From Aureispira sp. CCB-QB1 (GTDB lineage Bacteria > Bacteroidota > Bacteroidia > Chitinophagales > Saprospiraceae), in the NCBI GenBank assembly GCA_945870185.1, contig CAMBRK010000005.1:60787-124786 (forward strand): a DNA stretch of 64,000 bases, written 5' to 3'. Position 1 is the first letter of the stretch. Every line of letters begins with the position of its first letter. A program made the translations under genes and the position numbers. A model generated the notes under the pieces. That model was not told where the DNA came from. It saw nothing but the letters and a program-made list of their open reading frames with translations, and searched no databases. Shown here piece after piece: positions 55,336-64,000 of the stretch.

Positions 55336-56046
55336 ATGATGTTATTTAGTTTTTTCATTTCATCATGTAGTCAACCTGTGGAACTCAGTGAAAAAATTGA
55401 AATTGAAAAAACAGAACTTAGAAATATTGTTTTAGGACCTGGATGTGGTGCAAATATCTTAGATCAGTGTGTTCCACCAAATGTCACAACTCTCCCATTT
55501 ACATTAAACAATGTGGATGGATATCCTGGATGCAGTTTTGAAGTTTCTGTAACGTTGAGTGAATGTAGCTCAGGTTCTTTTATTATGACTTACGTAGGTG
55601 ATTTTTTTCTTACTACTTATAATTGTCCTCAATATACTATTGACTTACAAAATGCAATTAATGCAGGTGGTACTGTCTTAACCGATTTTATTTTAAATTT
55701 TGAGAAAAAATTGTATAATGCATTTGAAATACATTATTTTAATTTAAATCCATTAAATTGTGGTTCTGGTCAAAATAGATTTTTTAATTGGTATCTTGAC
55801 GCATGCAAACAATACTGTCTTAGATATATACAAAGTGAAAATCAACTTATTCAGACAAGGGGACTTTCATGTGGAACAGGTTGTTGCCTACGACAATCTA
55901 ATTTATGTAAAGATCCAATAACTGGTCAAATAAGACAAACAACTTTTTATAATTTGATTAATCAAGCCAATTGCGGTACAATTTATCCTGACTTTGGATT
56001 AATTAAATGTGATGCAATTAGCCTATGCGCATTAACTTGCCAATAA
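55336..56046 (+). CDS. Cysteine-rich lipoprotein, probably phase-variable
   Basis: The frame is open from before the repeat to TAA 56044-56046. The first in-frame ATG is 55336 (MMLFSFFISSCSQPVELSEK), giving about 236 residues, but this leaves an unusually short signal without basic residues. The codons just upstream (VSYRFLRHYKNLCIMMLFSFFISSC) complete a normal lipoprotein signal, so the natural start is probably ATG 55239, which lies before the ACAAC tract. With seven units that ATG runs into TAG at 55281-55283; with eight (or five) it would join this frame. The mature protein has about 20 cysteines (GCGANILDQC, GLSCGTGCCLR, CALTC) and matches no family I know. A T9SS protein gene follows. 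Confidence 0.6.
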   Translation: MMLFSFFISSCSQPVELSEKIEIEKTELRNIVLGPGCGANILDQCVPPNVTTLPFTLNNVDGYPGCSFEVSVTLSECSSGSFIMTYVGDFFLTTYNCPQYTIDLQNAINAGGTVLTDFILNFEKKLYNAFEIHYFNLNPLNCGSGQNRFFNWYLDACKQYCLRYIQSENQLIQTRGLSCGTGCCLRQSNLCKDPITGQIRQTTFYNLINQANCGTIYPDFGLIKCDAISLCALTCQ

Positions 56047-56131
56047 TCTAAATTAAATATATTTGAAGTCCAAAGCCTATTGCAGATTTTGGACTTCAAT
56101 ATCTTTTAACAAAATAATAACTAAACCAAAA

Positions 56132-57763
56132 ATGAAGGTCAAATTACTTTCTTTACTCTCTTTAATTAGCACTTACAACTTAGCACAAGAAATCCCTAAG
56201 TTAAATATTAATGATCTTACTCCGAAATGGTATCATATACTTCAAGATTCAAATTTTGTCCAGGATACTTTTGGACTTAATATCAGAACACCTTTTTCTA
56301 TATGCTTTCCTTTTGACCATCAACTAGTAAATGATCAGTTATTCATAAATAATCATTGTACAACGGGGCTAGGTGACAGAAATGGTAACCTTATACAGAA
56401 CATAAATGTAAAAACTGGAATCATGAATTGGACTAGAACACTTAATAATGACAACTACCTAGTCAATCAAGAATTCTATCCTGGTATGTTTTATGATCAG
56501 GATTTGAATCAGGTCATTTTAAAAGGCTTTAGGAAGTACGGCAGCCCATCTACCAGTGGAATAGGGTGGATAGCGCCACAACCATCATTATTTTCTACTA
56601 TAATCCTGAACAACAATAATGGAAGCATAAATAATCATCTAGTCAATCAAAATCTAGACACCATAAGATGGCGACCTATCGTAGGTACTTTTGTGAGAAG
56701 TCAAGCAAAAAATGACTGGTATATTCGTAGTAATTTCACACCTGGAGAAGGGTTATTATATACACTTGACAAAATCACTGATGAGCAAAATCTAATCACA
56801 AACTCATCACTTACATATCTAAGTGAAACTATTTCTGACTTACCTTTTTACTCTATTGGTAATAATTTATTAGGAAATGACAATAATGATCATTTTTACG
56901 GTATAGCCATTCAGAAAGAAAATTATAGCACTAAGCCATTTAATGCTCATCTTTTAAAATTTAGAATCAATGATAAAGGTGATTTTATGGATACAAGTTT
57001 AGATTTAATATACAAAAAAGATATAGCACCGTATATACAAACACCTGAGTCAGCACAAGGTTTTTTCGTAAATTCAAGGATATATGATGATGTTATGTAC
57101 CTTAGTATGGTTTTTACAGATACCCTAGATAATCAAAAAATTAAACGATGGCTATTAGCGTTAGATAAAAACGGCAATGAACTTTTTTACATTAACGCTT
57201 TGACAATAGATGGAATTAATTTTCCACAAGCTATAACGTTCATAGGAAGGAAAAATGGAAAATTATATTTTGCTTTAAGTGGTAATGATGTGGATTACAG
57301 TAGAATTTTAGTAAGTGTGGATGATAAAGGAAATTTACAAAAATATAAAACTATCAGATCAGGTGATAGTGATAGTAAAATAAACGGGTTAAGATGTGTA
57401 ATTTCTGATCAAGACGATCTTGTAATTTCCATGCAAGTTAATAACATGTACTATTACACTGCTGCCTACAATGCTAAAGATTTTGGCATTGACTTTACAA
57501 ACAGTATCGCAGAATACAAATATTCAAAAGAATACCACGTATATCCCAATCCTACATCAAATATTGTGCTTATTGAATCAAAAAATTCCATTCCTTATAC
57601 TATATCTTTAAATAATAGTTTAGGTAAAGAGCTAATCATTGAGTATAACAAAGATCCACATTACCAAATAGACCTTTCTATTTTAACACCAGGAATCTAT
57701 TATCTAAAAATGCAATCTGATGATGGATCCGTGATGCAGATTGAGAAGATTATTAAGATATAA
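56132..57763 (+). CDS. Secreted protein with T9SS sorting domain
   Basis: A 543-residue exported protein. ATG 56132 (MKVKLLSLLSLISTYNLAQ) starts a clean signal peptide; the longer frame from 56063 is rejected. The body (about residues 20-455) is a repeated beta-strand region that may form a propeller: NRNGNLIQNINVKTG-like, LKGFRKYGSPSTSGIGWIA, FYGIAIQKENYSTKPF and RWLLALDKNGNELFYINA. A type A T9SS tail (YHVYPNPTSNIVLIESKN... to IIKI) closes it. It is 85 bases after the cysteine-rich lipoprotein on the same strand and may share its transcript. No homologue recognised. Confidence 0.82.
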   Translation: MKVKLLSLLSLISTYNLAQEIPKLNINDLTPKWYHILQDSNFVQDTFGLNIRTPFSICFPFDHQLVNDQLFINNHCTTGLGDRNGNLIQNINVKTGIMNWTRTLNNDNYLVNQEFYPGMFYDQDLNQVILKGFRKYGSPSTSGIGWIAPQPSLFSTIILNNNNGSINNHLVNQNLDTIRWRPIVGTFVRSQAKNDWYIRSNFTPGEGLLYTLDKITDEQNLITNSSLTYLSETISDLPFYSIGNNLLGNDNNDHFYGIAIQKENYSTKPFNAHLLKFRINDKGDFMDTSLDLIYKKDIAPYIQTPESAQGFFVNSRIYDDVMYLSMVFTDTLDNQKIKRWLLALDKNGNELFYINALTIDGINFPQAITFIGRKNGKLYFALSGNDVDYSRILVSVDDKGNLQKYKTIRSGDSDSKINGLRCVISDQDDLVISMQVNNMYYYTAAYNAKDFGIDFTNSIAEYKYSKEYHVYPNPTSNIVLIESKNSIPYTISLNNSLGKELIIEYNKDPHYQIDLSILTPGIYYLKMQSDDGSVMQIEKIIKI

Positions 57764-57780
57764 TTGAATTGTAGTTGATG

Positions 57781-57824
57781 TAAAATAAAAAGGGTTAGCA
57801 ATGATGCCAACCCTTTTTATTTTA
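57781..57824. terminator. Bidirectional terminator between convergent genes
   Basis: AAAATAAAAAGGGTT (57782-57796) pairs with AACCCTTTTTATTTT (57809-57823) around a 12-base loop. With A and T runs on both sides it can end transcripts from both directions, i.e. the T9SS gene and the HYR adhesin gene. Confidence 0.85.
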
Positions 57825-57855
57825 TATACTCTCCTGTTTAGAAAACTTCCAATAC

Positions 57856-60800
57856 TTACTCTATCCTGAGCATTTTAATCACTGAAGTTGTATCCTGCGT
57901 TTTGACTTTACAGAAAAATACTCCATACTGATCGTTCAGCATATTTTTTTGGATCAATATCTGACCTTCACCTGCTGGCTGATGATTAGATTGGCTGTAC
58001 ACTGCGCTTCCCTTAGCATCATAAATAGTGATATTTACAACTCCTTCATTTTGCTGAGCATACTTTATAATCGTCTCTTCTCTGAAAGGATTTGGGGTAT
58101 TTTGTGCTATGAACTGGTCTTGTACCTTATTATTTTGAGATACCTTCATACTCATAGCAATCGTTTCTAAATCTTTGTTGTACATTTCAGGCTTCAATTT
58201 GTTGCTAGAAAGTTTCACAAGGTCTAAAGTTGAAGCACTTTTTGTATTTGAAATTACAATATTAAACAGAATTTGGTCTTTTGTGAGTGAGATACCAGTA
58301 TGATTATGGTAGGAAACATTAACAAAGGTCCTTCCTTCATATGTAAAGTGAGCGATATTTTCAGTTTGAATCGGAAGGTTTTCAGATTCTAAGCCTATAT
58401 ATTCTGCACCATTGACTAACGATAAGGTAAACTGAATTCCAGTAATATCAATATCTTCTGAAATCCCAACAGGAATAGAATGGATACCTGTAATATGGTG
58501 AGTATTTGGTATAACCAAACTTACAGATTTTTGGCTTCTATTTTGGGTTTTACCTATTATGTTTTCTGAGACAGTTCCATTCACATCTCCAACTTTGATG
58601 GCGATGAAATCTGAAGTTGTCATGTTGGCATCTAGGCTTTCGTATTTTAAGCTTTCTGCAAAATTCCATGGTTGATTCATATCTTCAAAAATGTAGGAAG
58701 CATCGGCAAATCTCCATGAAGTATTATTTTGGAACTTGTCTTGTACACCTAAAATCAGCTTTCTCAATTCTGTGAGGTCTGAAGCCGTTATATTCTTGCT
58801 GTTATTCACATCTGCTGCAATCAACTTATATGGCGACTCCAATTTTTTAATACCTAATATATGCCTTTGAATCATAACTAAATCCAAGGTCGTGATACCT
58901 TCCAAATAAGATCCATCTTTGCTAGGAGCAAGCTGATAATCATTGTACATAGCCAGATTATCGAAGTGATAAGCTCCATTTTCGTCCGACATTAGTGATC
59001 TTTCGGTTTCGCCACCATCTATACTTACCTTTGTATCTGCAACTTTGGCTTTTTCTTCTGTGTGAATATTTCCTGCAATCATGATACTACTTGTTTTTGT
59101 ACATGCACCATGATTATCTTGCACTTCTATAAAAGTGATGGCTCTAGATTGGTTTCCGGCTAAGTCAGTCACCCAAAGTTCAACCCTCCTTCTACCCAAA
59201 CTATCACAAGTATAGGTCCGTTTGGTATTATTGACAGTGCTGGAGAAGGAGTATTTTAACTGATTATTGGGTGTGCAATTGTCAAAACTTTGATTATTGA
59301 AATCTGAAGCCCAAATATCTGCCATACCCATACCAGCCATCAGATTGAGTGCCAAACCATTCATAGCAACTGCTTGAGGTGCTTTACAATCTCTCACAGT
59401 AAACAAAAATGAACATGTTGCCAGATTGCTGCACCCGTCTTTGGCTTCCCAGGTAAATCTATGCACACCCATAGGATAATCACGAGTTGTAGTAGCACCA
59501 GTACCAATAAAGTCTGGTGTACCTCCATTATTATTCAAATCAATTTTGTATGACCAATTAATTGTGACTGGTAAACAATCATCTGTTCCTGTAGCGTTAA
59601 AGGTTACACCTTTTGCCTCACAAATATTGCCTGTACAGATGATCGTATCTCTGCAAACTCTATTTCCTATCACTGGAGCTACATTATTTTTAACATAAAT
59701 ATTCTGTATGTATGTGAATTTACCAGGGCTACCGGGAGTATTGGTTTGGTATTGACACCAATCGATTACTTCCCATGTTCGTCTGATATATCTGCAATGT
59801 ATTGGATGGGCAAATGTCTGATCTTTGTAGGTTGCGGCTGCCTGACTGCATCTATCATTATTGATGACTGGAGCGCCAGTAATACTTGGAGATGGGTCGG
59901 CTACGTTACAATTATTAAAATCAACATCCTTTTGTGGCCAAGTGATATCACCCAAATCTAGTGGATCTCTATCTATGACAAAGATTGTTTGTGTAAATGT
60001 AGTTGTATTACCACCTCTGTCTGTTACAACAAAATCTCTTTTGATTTGACCCGTATTACACATATTGAGCATATTTCTGACGGTCGACGTTACTGTTGCT
60101 CCTGGACAGTTATCATTATATATACCATTCTGACCAGCAATACCTGATGGTCTATAAAAATATGGATCAATGATCACAATATTATTTGGAGTTACCCCTG
60201 TAGGTACAAAGGTTCCAAAAACTGAGAGATTGTTTAAATTCAAAAGATATTCACAACTGATGCTGATATCTGGTAATGGTGTAGTAATCGTAGGAGCCAA
60301 TTTATCCTGAACCATGACGGTGGTCATACAAGTATTGGAGTTTCCTCTTTCGTCTGTGACCTGAACTATTACAGTGATGGTTTGATTGACATCATCACAG
60401 CAAAACACCGCATAATTTCCAAAATCATCAAGGGTAGTACCACCACAAATGTTGCCCATTCTTCTTACTGAATAGGTAAGTGCTCCTCCGCAGTTATCCA
60501 CAGCAGATGTCACAAAGGATGCTGCAGGCACTTCAGGTTCGTCACTTATGGAGATGACTCTGGGTTGTCTACACACGATATCTGGCCCCATTTTATCTTT
60601 AGCGGTCACTGTGATAGGACAACTTGCGGTCAATCCAGCCCCATCTGTCACTGTAAAAGTAAAAGTATGTGTCTGATTGTGTGATGAAGCTATCGTAGTA
60701 CCTTGCAACGGTGATTGTGTTATGGTTGGTGGACCACAATTATCGTTTCTTGTGACCAAACCTCTTAAATCGGGAACGGTAAGCATACAGTTATTATTAA

Positions 60801-63627
60801 GGCCAGCTTCTTGATTGGAAGGACATGTTATCGTTGGGTTTTGAGTATCCCTTACAGTTACGGTCTGCTGACAAGTAGCAGTACGACCAGAAGCATCAGT
60901 TACCGTCCATGTGATTGTGTTGTTACCTACTATAAATTGTGTGCTTGAAGTGACAACAACAGCATTCAATCTGGCTACAGCTGTCTGCCCCGGACAGTTA
61001 TCAGTAGTGGTCGGCACTCCCAATGAAAAGTTTGTTGCAAAACATACACCAGGATTAGCATTCACGGTAATATTTATTGGACAAGAGATTGTAGGGTTTT
61101 GATTATCCACAACAATAACATTTTGGGTACAAGTGGCTGTTCGGCCACCAGCATCTGTGACTGTCCACGTTACAATATTTGAGGTTCCAACAGAAAATTG
61201 TGTCGCAGGAGTAACAACAACTGAGTTAAATCTTGCTGTAACAGTTTGTCCAGGGCAATTATCCGCAGCTATGGGTGAACCTAAATTTACATTAGTCGCA
61301 AAACATTGCCCTGCGTTAGAATTGACTGTTATATTTGATGGGCAAGATATAGTTGGATTTTGATTATCTACAACAGTTACTGATTGAGCACAAGTATTAG
61401 TATTTCCATTTGCATCTGTAACTGTCCAGATGACGGTGTTATTTCCAAAAGGAAAAGTTGTGGTACTCGTCACTATTGTTGTACCTAATCTCGGTTCTGA
61501 TGTTTGACCAGGGCAATTATCAGTAGTTGTAGGTGTTCCCAAGTTTACGTTTGTAGCAGAACATCCTGCGTTAGTATTTACTGTGATATTTATTGGACAC
61601 GCTATAGTAGGTATTTGGTTATCCACAACTACTACATTTTGGGTACAAGTTGCTGTAAGGCCATTAACATCGGCGACGGTCCAAGTTACTAGATTGGAAG
61701 TTCCTGCCGGAAACTGTGTCGTGTTTGTTACAATATTTCCGCTGAACCTCGCCACTGTAGATTGTACACCACAGTTGTCTCCTGTTATTGGTGTTCCAAG
61801 TGATAGATTGGTGGCATAGCACTGAGTATTATTTGCATTTACTGTTATTGAAGCAGGACATGTAATTGTTGGATTTTGATTGTCTACAATGGTTACATTT
61901 TGTGTACAGGTAGCGGTACGGCCATTGACATCTGTGACTGTCCATGTGACTATATTTGTAGTACCCACAGGAAATTGTGTTGAACTGTTAACAATATTTC
62001 CATTATAGCTAGCCACGGTAGATTGTATAGCGCAATTATCATTGGTCAAAGGTGTACCAAGATTGACGTTGGTAGCTAAACATAAATCTGAATTTGTGTT
62101 TACAGTAATATTTGAAGGACACGTTATCGTTGGGTTCTGATTATCAATTACAGTTACAAGTTGGTCACAAGTTGCGGTATTACCACTACCATCTGTGACT
62201 GTCCAGATTACTGTATTGGTCCCTACAGGAAACTGGGTTGTCCCAGTGACTACTACTGCATTAAGCCTTGGAACAGTTGCATTCATGGGAAGACAATTAT
62301 CTGACGTAATCGCATTTCCAAGTACCACGTTTGTGGCGTGGCAAACACCAGCATTGGCATTAACTGTCACTGGAGCTGGACATGTAATCGTCGGTGGAGT
62401 CATATCCATTACCATGACGGTGGATGTACAAGTACTACTATTCCCACAAACATCAGTTACTGTCAAAACTACTATGACTTTACCATTATTTGTGACAGCA
62501 TCATTGCAACCAAAAAAAGTTTGATTGGATGTAAACGTCAATGGCCCACCACAATTATCTGTACTTCCATTATTTAGTTGTGCTGGAGATATAGACACCA
62601 TTCCATCAGGCTCTAAATTTACAGTCAAATCCTGGCAGATCACAGTGGGAAGAATTGTATCGTTGACATTAATGATTTGGAAACATGTATCCATATTTCC
62701 GTTGGTATCACCAATTTTATAAAATCTTTTAATGGTCTTCCTATGGGTGCAAGTCATATTGAAAGTAGAATCAATGACGTGCATAAAGGTGCTTGTGTCC
62801 AACATAGTTTCGTCCATAGCTGACCCTCCTGCAGCTAAAAACTGTTGGTAAAACTGGAATGGTGCCGGTGCATCACATGGGACATTAAGGGTATCAGGAC
62901 AAGTCAACTCAGGTGGTGTATTGTCAAAAACGACTACATTCATACAGCAGGATGCAAAATTCCCATTTAGGTCAGTTGCTGTCCAACATACAGTAGTTGT
63001 ACCTAATGGATAATCATCTGAAGCGTCATCTGTTCCATTAAAGCTGTTGGTAATGACAATCAGAGAATCCGGAGTACAATTGTCTGTAGCTGTGGCTTGC
63101 GGTACCAGTACTGGAGTCAACATCATCCTTTTAACAGGAGACATACGACGACCATCCAAATTATTTCCTACAGAAACATTTGGAGGACAAACTATAGTAG
63201 GTGGCTGATTATCAATGACTATGGTTTGACTACATGTAGCTGTAGTAGGTAACGGTGGACAATCATCTCTCACATTCCACATCAATTGATATGTACCAAA
63301 ACTCCATGTACCTAAATTAATGGTAGTAGGATATGGTGCATTCAATGTAACTGAAGTACCGTTGGGTAATGTGTAGGACATTGCTGTAATATTGCCACAA
63401 GAAGAAACGGGCGTATTGACTATAACTGCAGCCATACAATTTGCATCTGCAGGTAAAACCACCGGATCAGGACAGTTAATAGCGTCAGGTGCTGCGAGGT
63501 TTACGTTTTTGGGATGATACTCCTCATTTTTAGTAGAAAAAATCTGAAAAACATCAGATCTACTGAAAAGTATGCTAGCGGTCATTAAGACTACTGCATA
63601 TAAGAACAAAATCGGCTTCTGTTTCAT
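57856..63627 (-). CDS. Giant HYR-repeat surface protein with dockerin-like and T9SS domains
   Basis: A 1923-residue exported protein. After a signal peptide (about residues 1-24) come HYR-type immunoglobulin-like domains, each marked by 'D.....PTITCPSNITVN' and ending 'TWTVTDANGRTATCTQNV'. At least seven form a near-regular array around residues 410-940. More diverged copies with PDIVCRQPRV and PTITTPLPDI follow, then a region with other beta domains (SYKIDLNNNGGTPDFIGTG). Near residue 1510-1620 a CarboxypepD-like domain leads into a dockerin-like segment (AADVNNSKNITASDLTELRK). A cohesin-like stretch follows and a T9SS tail (NTPNPFREETIIKY) ends it. HYR proteins mediate adhesion or cell-cell contact. 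It is transcribed alone toward clpB, with the IS21-type element 210 bases upstream. Confidence 0.9.
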   Translation of the reverse strand: MKQKPILFLYAVVLMTASILFSRSDVFQIFSTKNEEYHPKNVNLAAPDAINCPDPVVLPADANCMAAVIVNTPVSSCGNITAMSYTLPNGTSVTLNAPYPTTINLGTWSFGTYQLMWNVRDDCPPLPTTATCSQTIVIDNQPPTIVCPPNVSVGNNLDGRRMSPVKRMMLTPVLVPQATATDNCTPDSLIVITNSFNGTDDASDDYPLGTTTVCWTATDLNGNFASCCMNVVVFDNTPPELTCPDTLNVPCDAPAPFQFYQQFLAAGGSAMDETMLDTSTFMHVIDSTFNMTCTHRKTIKRFYKIGDTNGNMDTCFQIINVNDTILPTVICQDLTVNLEPDGMVSISPAQLNNGSTDNCGGPLTFTSNQTFFGCNDAVTNNGKVIVVLTVTDVCGNSSTCTSTVMVMDMTPPTITCPAPVTVNANAGVCHATNVVLGNAITSDNCLPMNATVPRLNAVVVTGTTQFPVGTNTVIWTVTDGSGNTATCDQLVTVIDNQNPTITCPSNITVNTNSDLCLATNVNLGTPLTNDNCAIQSTVASYNGNIVNSSTQFPVGTTNIVTWTVTDVNGRTATCTQNVTIVDNQNPTITCPASITVNANNTQCYATNLSLGTPITGDNCGVQSTVARFSGNIVTNTTQFPAGTSNLVTWTVADVNGLTATCTQNVVVVDNQIPTIACPINITVNTNAGCSATNVNLGTPTTTDNCPGQTSEPRLGTTIVTSTTTFPFGNNTVIWTVTDANGNTNTCAQSVTVVDNQNPTISCPSNITVNSNAGQCFATNVNLGSPIAADNCPGQTVTARFNSVVVTPATQFSVGTSNIVTWTVTDAGGRTATCTQNVIVVDNQNPTISCPINITVNANPGVCFATNFSLGVPTTTDNCPGQTAVARLNAVVVTSSTQFIVGNNTITWTVTDASGRTATCQQTVTVRDTQNPTITCPSNQEAGLNNNCMLTVPDLRGLVTRNDNCGPPTITQSPLQGTTIASSHNQTHTFTFTVTDGAGLTASCPITVTAKDKMGPDIVCRQPRVISISDEPEVPAASFVTSAVDNCGGALTYSVRRMGNICGGTTLDDFGNYAVFCCDDVNQTITVIVQVTDERGNSNTCMTTVMVQDKLAPTITTPLPDISISCEYLLNLNNLSVFGTFVPTGVTPNNIVIIDPYFYRPSGIAGQNGIYNDNCPGATVTSTVRNMLNMCNTGQIKRDFVVTDRGGNTTTFTQTIFVIDRDPLDLGDITWPQKDVDFNNCNVADPSPSITGAPVINNDRCSQAAATYKDQTFAHPIHCRYIRRTWEVIDWCQYQTNTPGSPGKFTYIQNIYVKNNVAPVIGNRVCRDTIICTGNICEAKGVTFNATGTDDCLPVTINWSYKIDLNNNGGTPDFIGTGATTTRDYPMGVHRFTWEAKDGCSNLATCSFLFTVRDCKAPQAVAMNGLALNLMAGMGMADIWASDFNNQSFDNCTPNNQLKYSFSSTVNNTKRTYTCDSLGRRRVELWVTDLAGNQSRAITFIEVQDNHGACTKTSSIMIAGNIHTEEKAKVADTKVSIDGGETERSLMSDENGAYHFDNLAMYNDYQLAPSKDGSYLEGITTLDLVMIQRHILGIKKLESPYKLIAADVNNSKNITASDLTELRKLILGVQDKFQNNTSWRFADASYIFEDMNQPWNFAESLKYESLDANMTTSDFIAIKVGDVNGTVSENIIGKTQNRSQKSVSLVIPNTHHITGIHSIPVGISEDIDITGIQFTLSLVNGAEYIGLESENLPIQTENIAHFTYEGRTFVNVSYHNHTGISLTKDQILFNIVISNTKSASTLDLVKLSSNKLKPEMYNKDLETIAMSMKVSQNNKVQDQFIAQNTPNPFREETIIKYAQQNEGVVNITIYDAKGSAVYSQSNHQPAGEGQILIQKNMLNDQYGVFFCKVKTQDTTSVIKMLRIE
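60829..62400 (-). repeat. Tandem HYR coding repeats, about 258 bp each
   Basis: Marker sequence of the form ATNGTNGGNTTNTGATTATC recurs on the plus strand near 60829, 61088, 61348, 61605, 61865 and 62126 with a related copy near 62386, a period of 255-262 bases (85-87 codons). Copies differ by scattered substitutions. Such tracts can recombine and change domain number. Confidence 0.88.
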
Positions 63628-63837
63628 GACAAAATTGTTTACTCATTAATAAATGGTCACTGTTTTGGGATGGGACCAGAATAATCAATTTACTGTAAAT
63701 GTTACAAAAATTATGCCAATTTTATATATAATGCATATTTTTAATGTGTTAATAATATTTAATTATTTTTTCACACCTAATTTCAAAGAAATTGATGTGG
63801 ATCATAAAAAAAAATCATAAATGTTTTTTTAACCCAT
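63628..63837. other. Upstream region of the HYR adhesin gene
   Basis: AT-rich DNA that should contain the minus-strand promoter of the HYR gene. TTTACTGTAAA at 63689-63699 matches the core of the palindromes near 33-34 kb, as a single 11-bp palindrome. No coding frame is seen. Confidence 0.4.
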
Positions 63838-64000
63838 ATTCCGCATTATACTGAGTATTCCGGAGTAAATTGAGCCACTCATTCCGGAGCAAACTGAACC
63901 AGTGATTCCGGAGCAAACTGAACCACTTTAAGATGTTGATTTGATAGTTATATTAGAGTAAAATAACACTCTGATATGGCCAATCATATAATATCGATGA
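63838..64000 (+). mobile_element. Left end of an IS21-family insertion sequence
   Basis: Three 21-bp direct repeats ATTCCGGAGCAAACTGAACCA (63857-63877 with four changes, 63881-63901, 63905-63925) lie 24 bp apart, with a fourth degenerate unit near 63838. Repeated terminal sequences that bind the transposase are characteristic of IS21-family ends. The first codons of an IstA-type gene follow at 63976. The element continues beyond the window, and its exact outer end and target duplication cannot be set here. Confidence 0.72.
63976..64000 (+). CDS. istA: IstA transposase (first eight codons only)
   Basis: ATG 63976 begins MANHIISM and runs off the edge. I recall Bacteroidota IstA proteins opening in the same way (MAN..ISM), and the IS21-type iterons just upstream support this. 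Eight residues alone would not justify the call without that context. Confidence 0.5.

Noticed and set aside
60829..62400. Regular repeats with near-equal spacing, CRISPR-like at first sight
   Set aside because: The period is about 258 bp, the repeats lie in one open frame and encode HYR domains. Units diverge as protein repeats do, and there are no short identical repeats with unique spacers.

Overview
The window is about 64 kb of AT-rich DNA from a Bacteroidota chromosome, most likely a member of the Saprospiria or a related lineage. The reasons are: secreted proteins ending in type IX secretion (T9SS) C-terminal sorting domains; a TonB-dependent receptor of the outer-membrane beta-barrel type; HYR, SdrD-B and PKD adhesion modules; a DUF4199 protein; and Bacteroidota-type promoters (TTTG, 18-20 nt, TAnnTTTG) instead of the E. 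coli consensus. Shine-Dalgarno sites are rarely obvious. The assignment below phylum level is inference.

Layout. 1-15.5 kb is mainly housekeeping: a truncated membrane glycosyltransferase, a long-chain acyl-CoA ligase, a FemAB/GNAT-like protein, rimO, a radical SAM/SPASM protein, nadB, a decayed membrane-protein gene, a DUF4199 protein, tRNA-Met(CAT), a lipoprotein, sucC, a DEDDh exonuclease, and an engB-acyltransferase pair with an ATGA overlap. 15.5-23 kb is a run of minus-strand exported proteins: a GH32 fructosidase lipoprotein, an SdrD-like adhesin and an M36 metalloprotease, the last two with T9SS tails. 23-33 kb returns to core functions: rlmB, a TraB/GumN lipoprotein, a cold-shock protein, yraN, an inositol-phosphatase-family enzyme, nfu, an orphan MutA-like subunit and a tail-specific protease. 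A hairpin-rich repeat element (about 26.07-26.32 kb) and gene debris interrupt this stretch.

33-34.2 kb holds the most unusual locus: a winged-HTH/phosphoribosyltransferase fusion with an almost identical 35-bp perfect palindrome on each side. The upstream copy is built around the -33 promoter element. 34.2-44.3 kb carries a PKD/T9SS protein, a six-hairpin glycosidase-like lipoprotein, a SLOG-like protein with a small upstream partner, small unknown genes, a YqiA-like esterase and a TonB-dependent receptor. 45-55 kb has a TerC-family protein, fused thrA, a rhomboid protease, a membrane-anchored LAS-type peptidase with a nearby remnant copy, a YciI-like protein and clpB.

55-64 kb has a cysteine-rich lipoprotein gene whose natural ATG is separated from the reading frame by seven ACAAC repeats, a probable phase-variation switch. 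It is followed by a T9SS protein and a 1923-residue HYR-repeat giant adhesin. The window closes in the left end of an IS21-family element, with three 21-bp iterons and the first codons of istA. The best candidates for new biology are the palindrome-flanked HTH-PRTase, the ACAAC switch and the hairpin-rich element; all three are inferred from sequence only.
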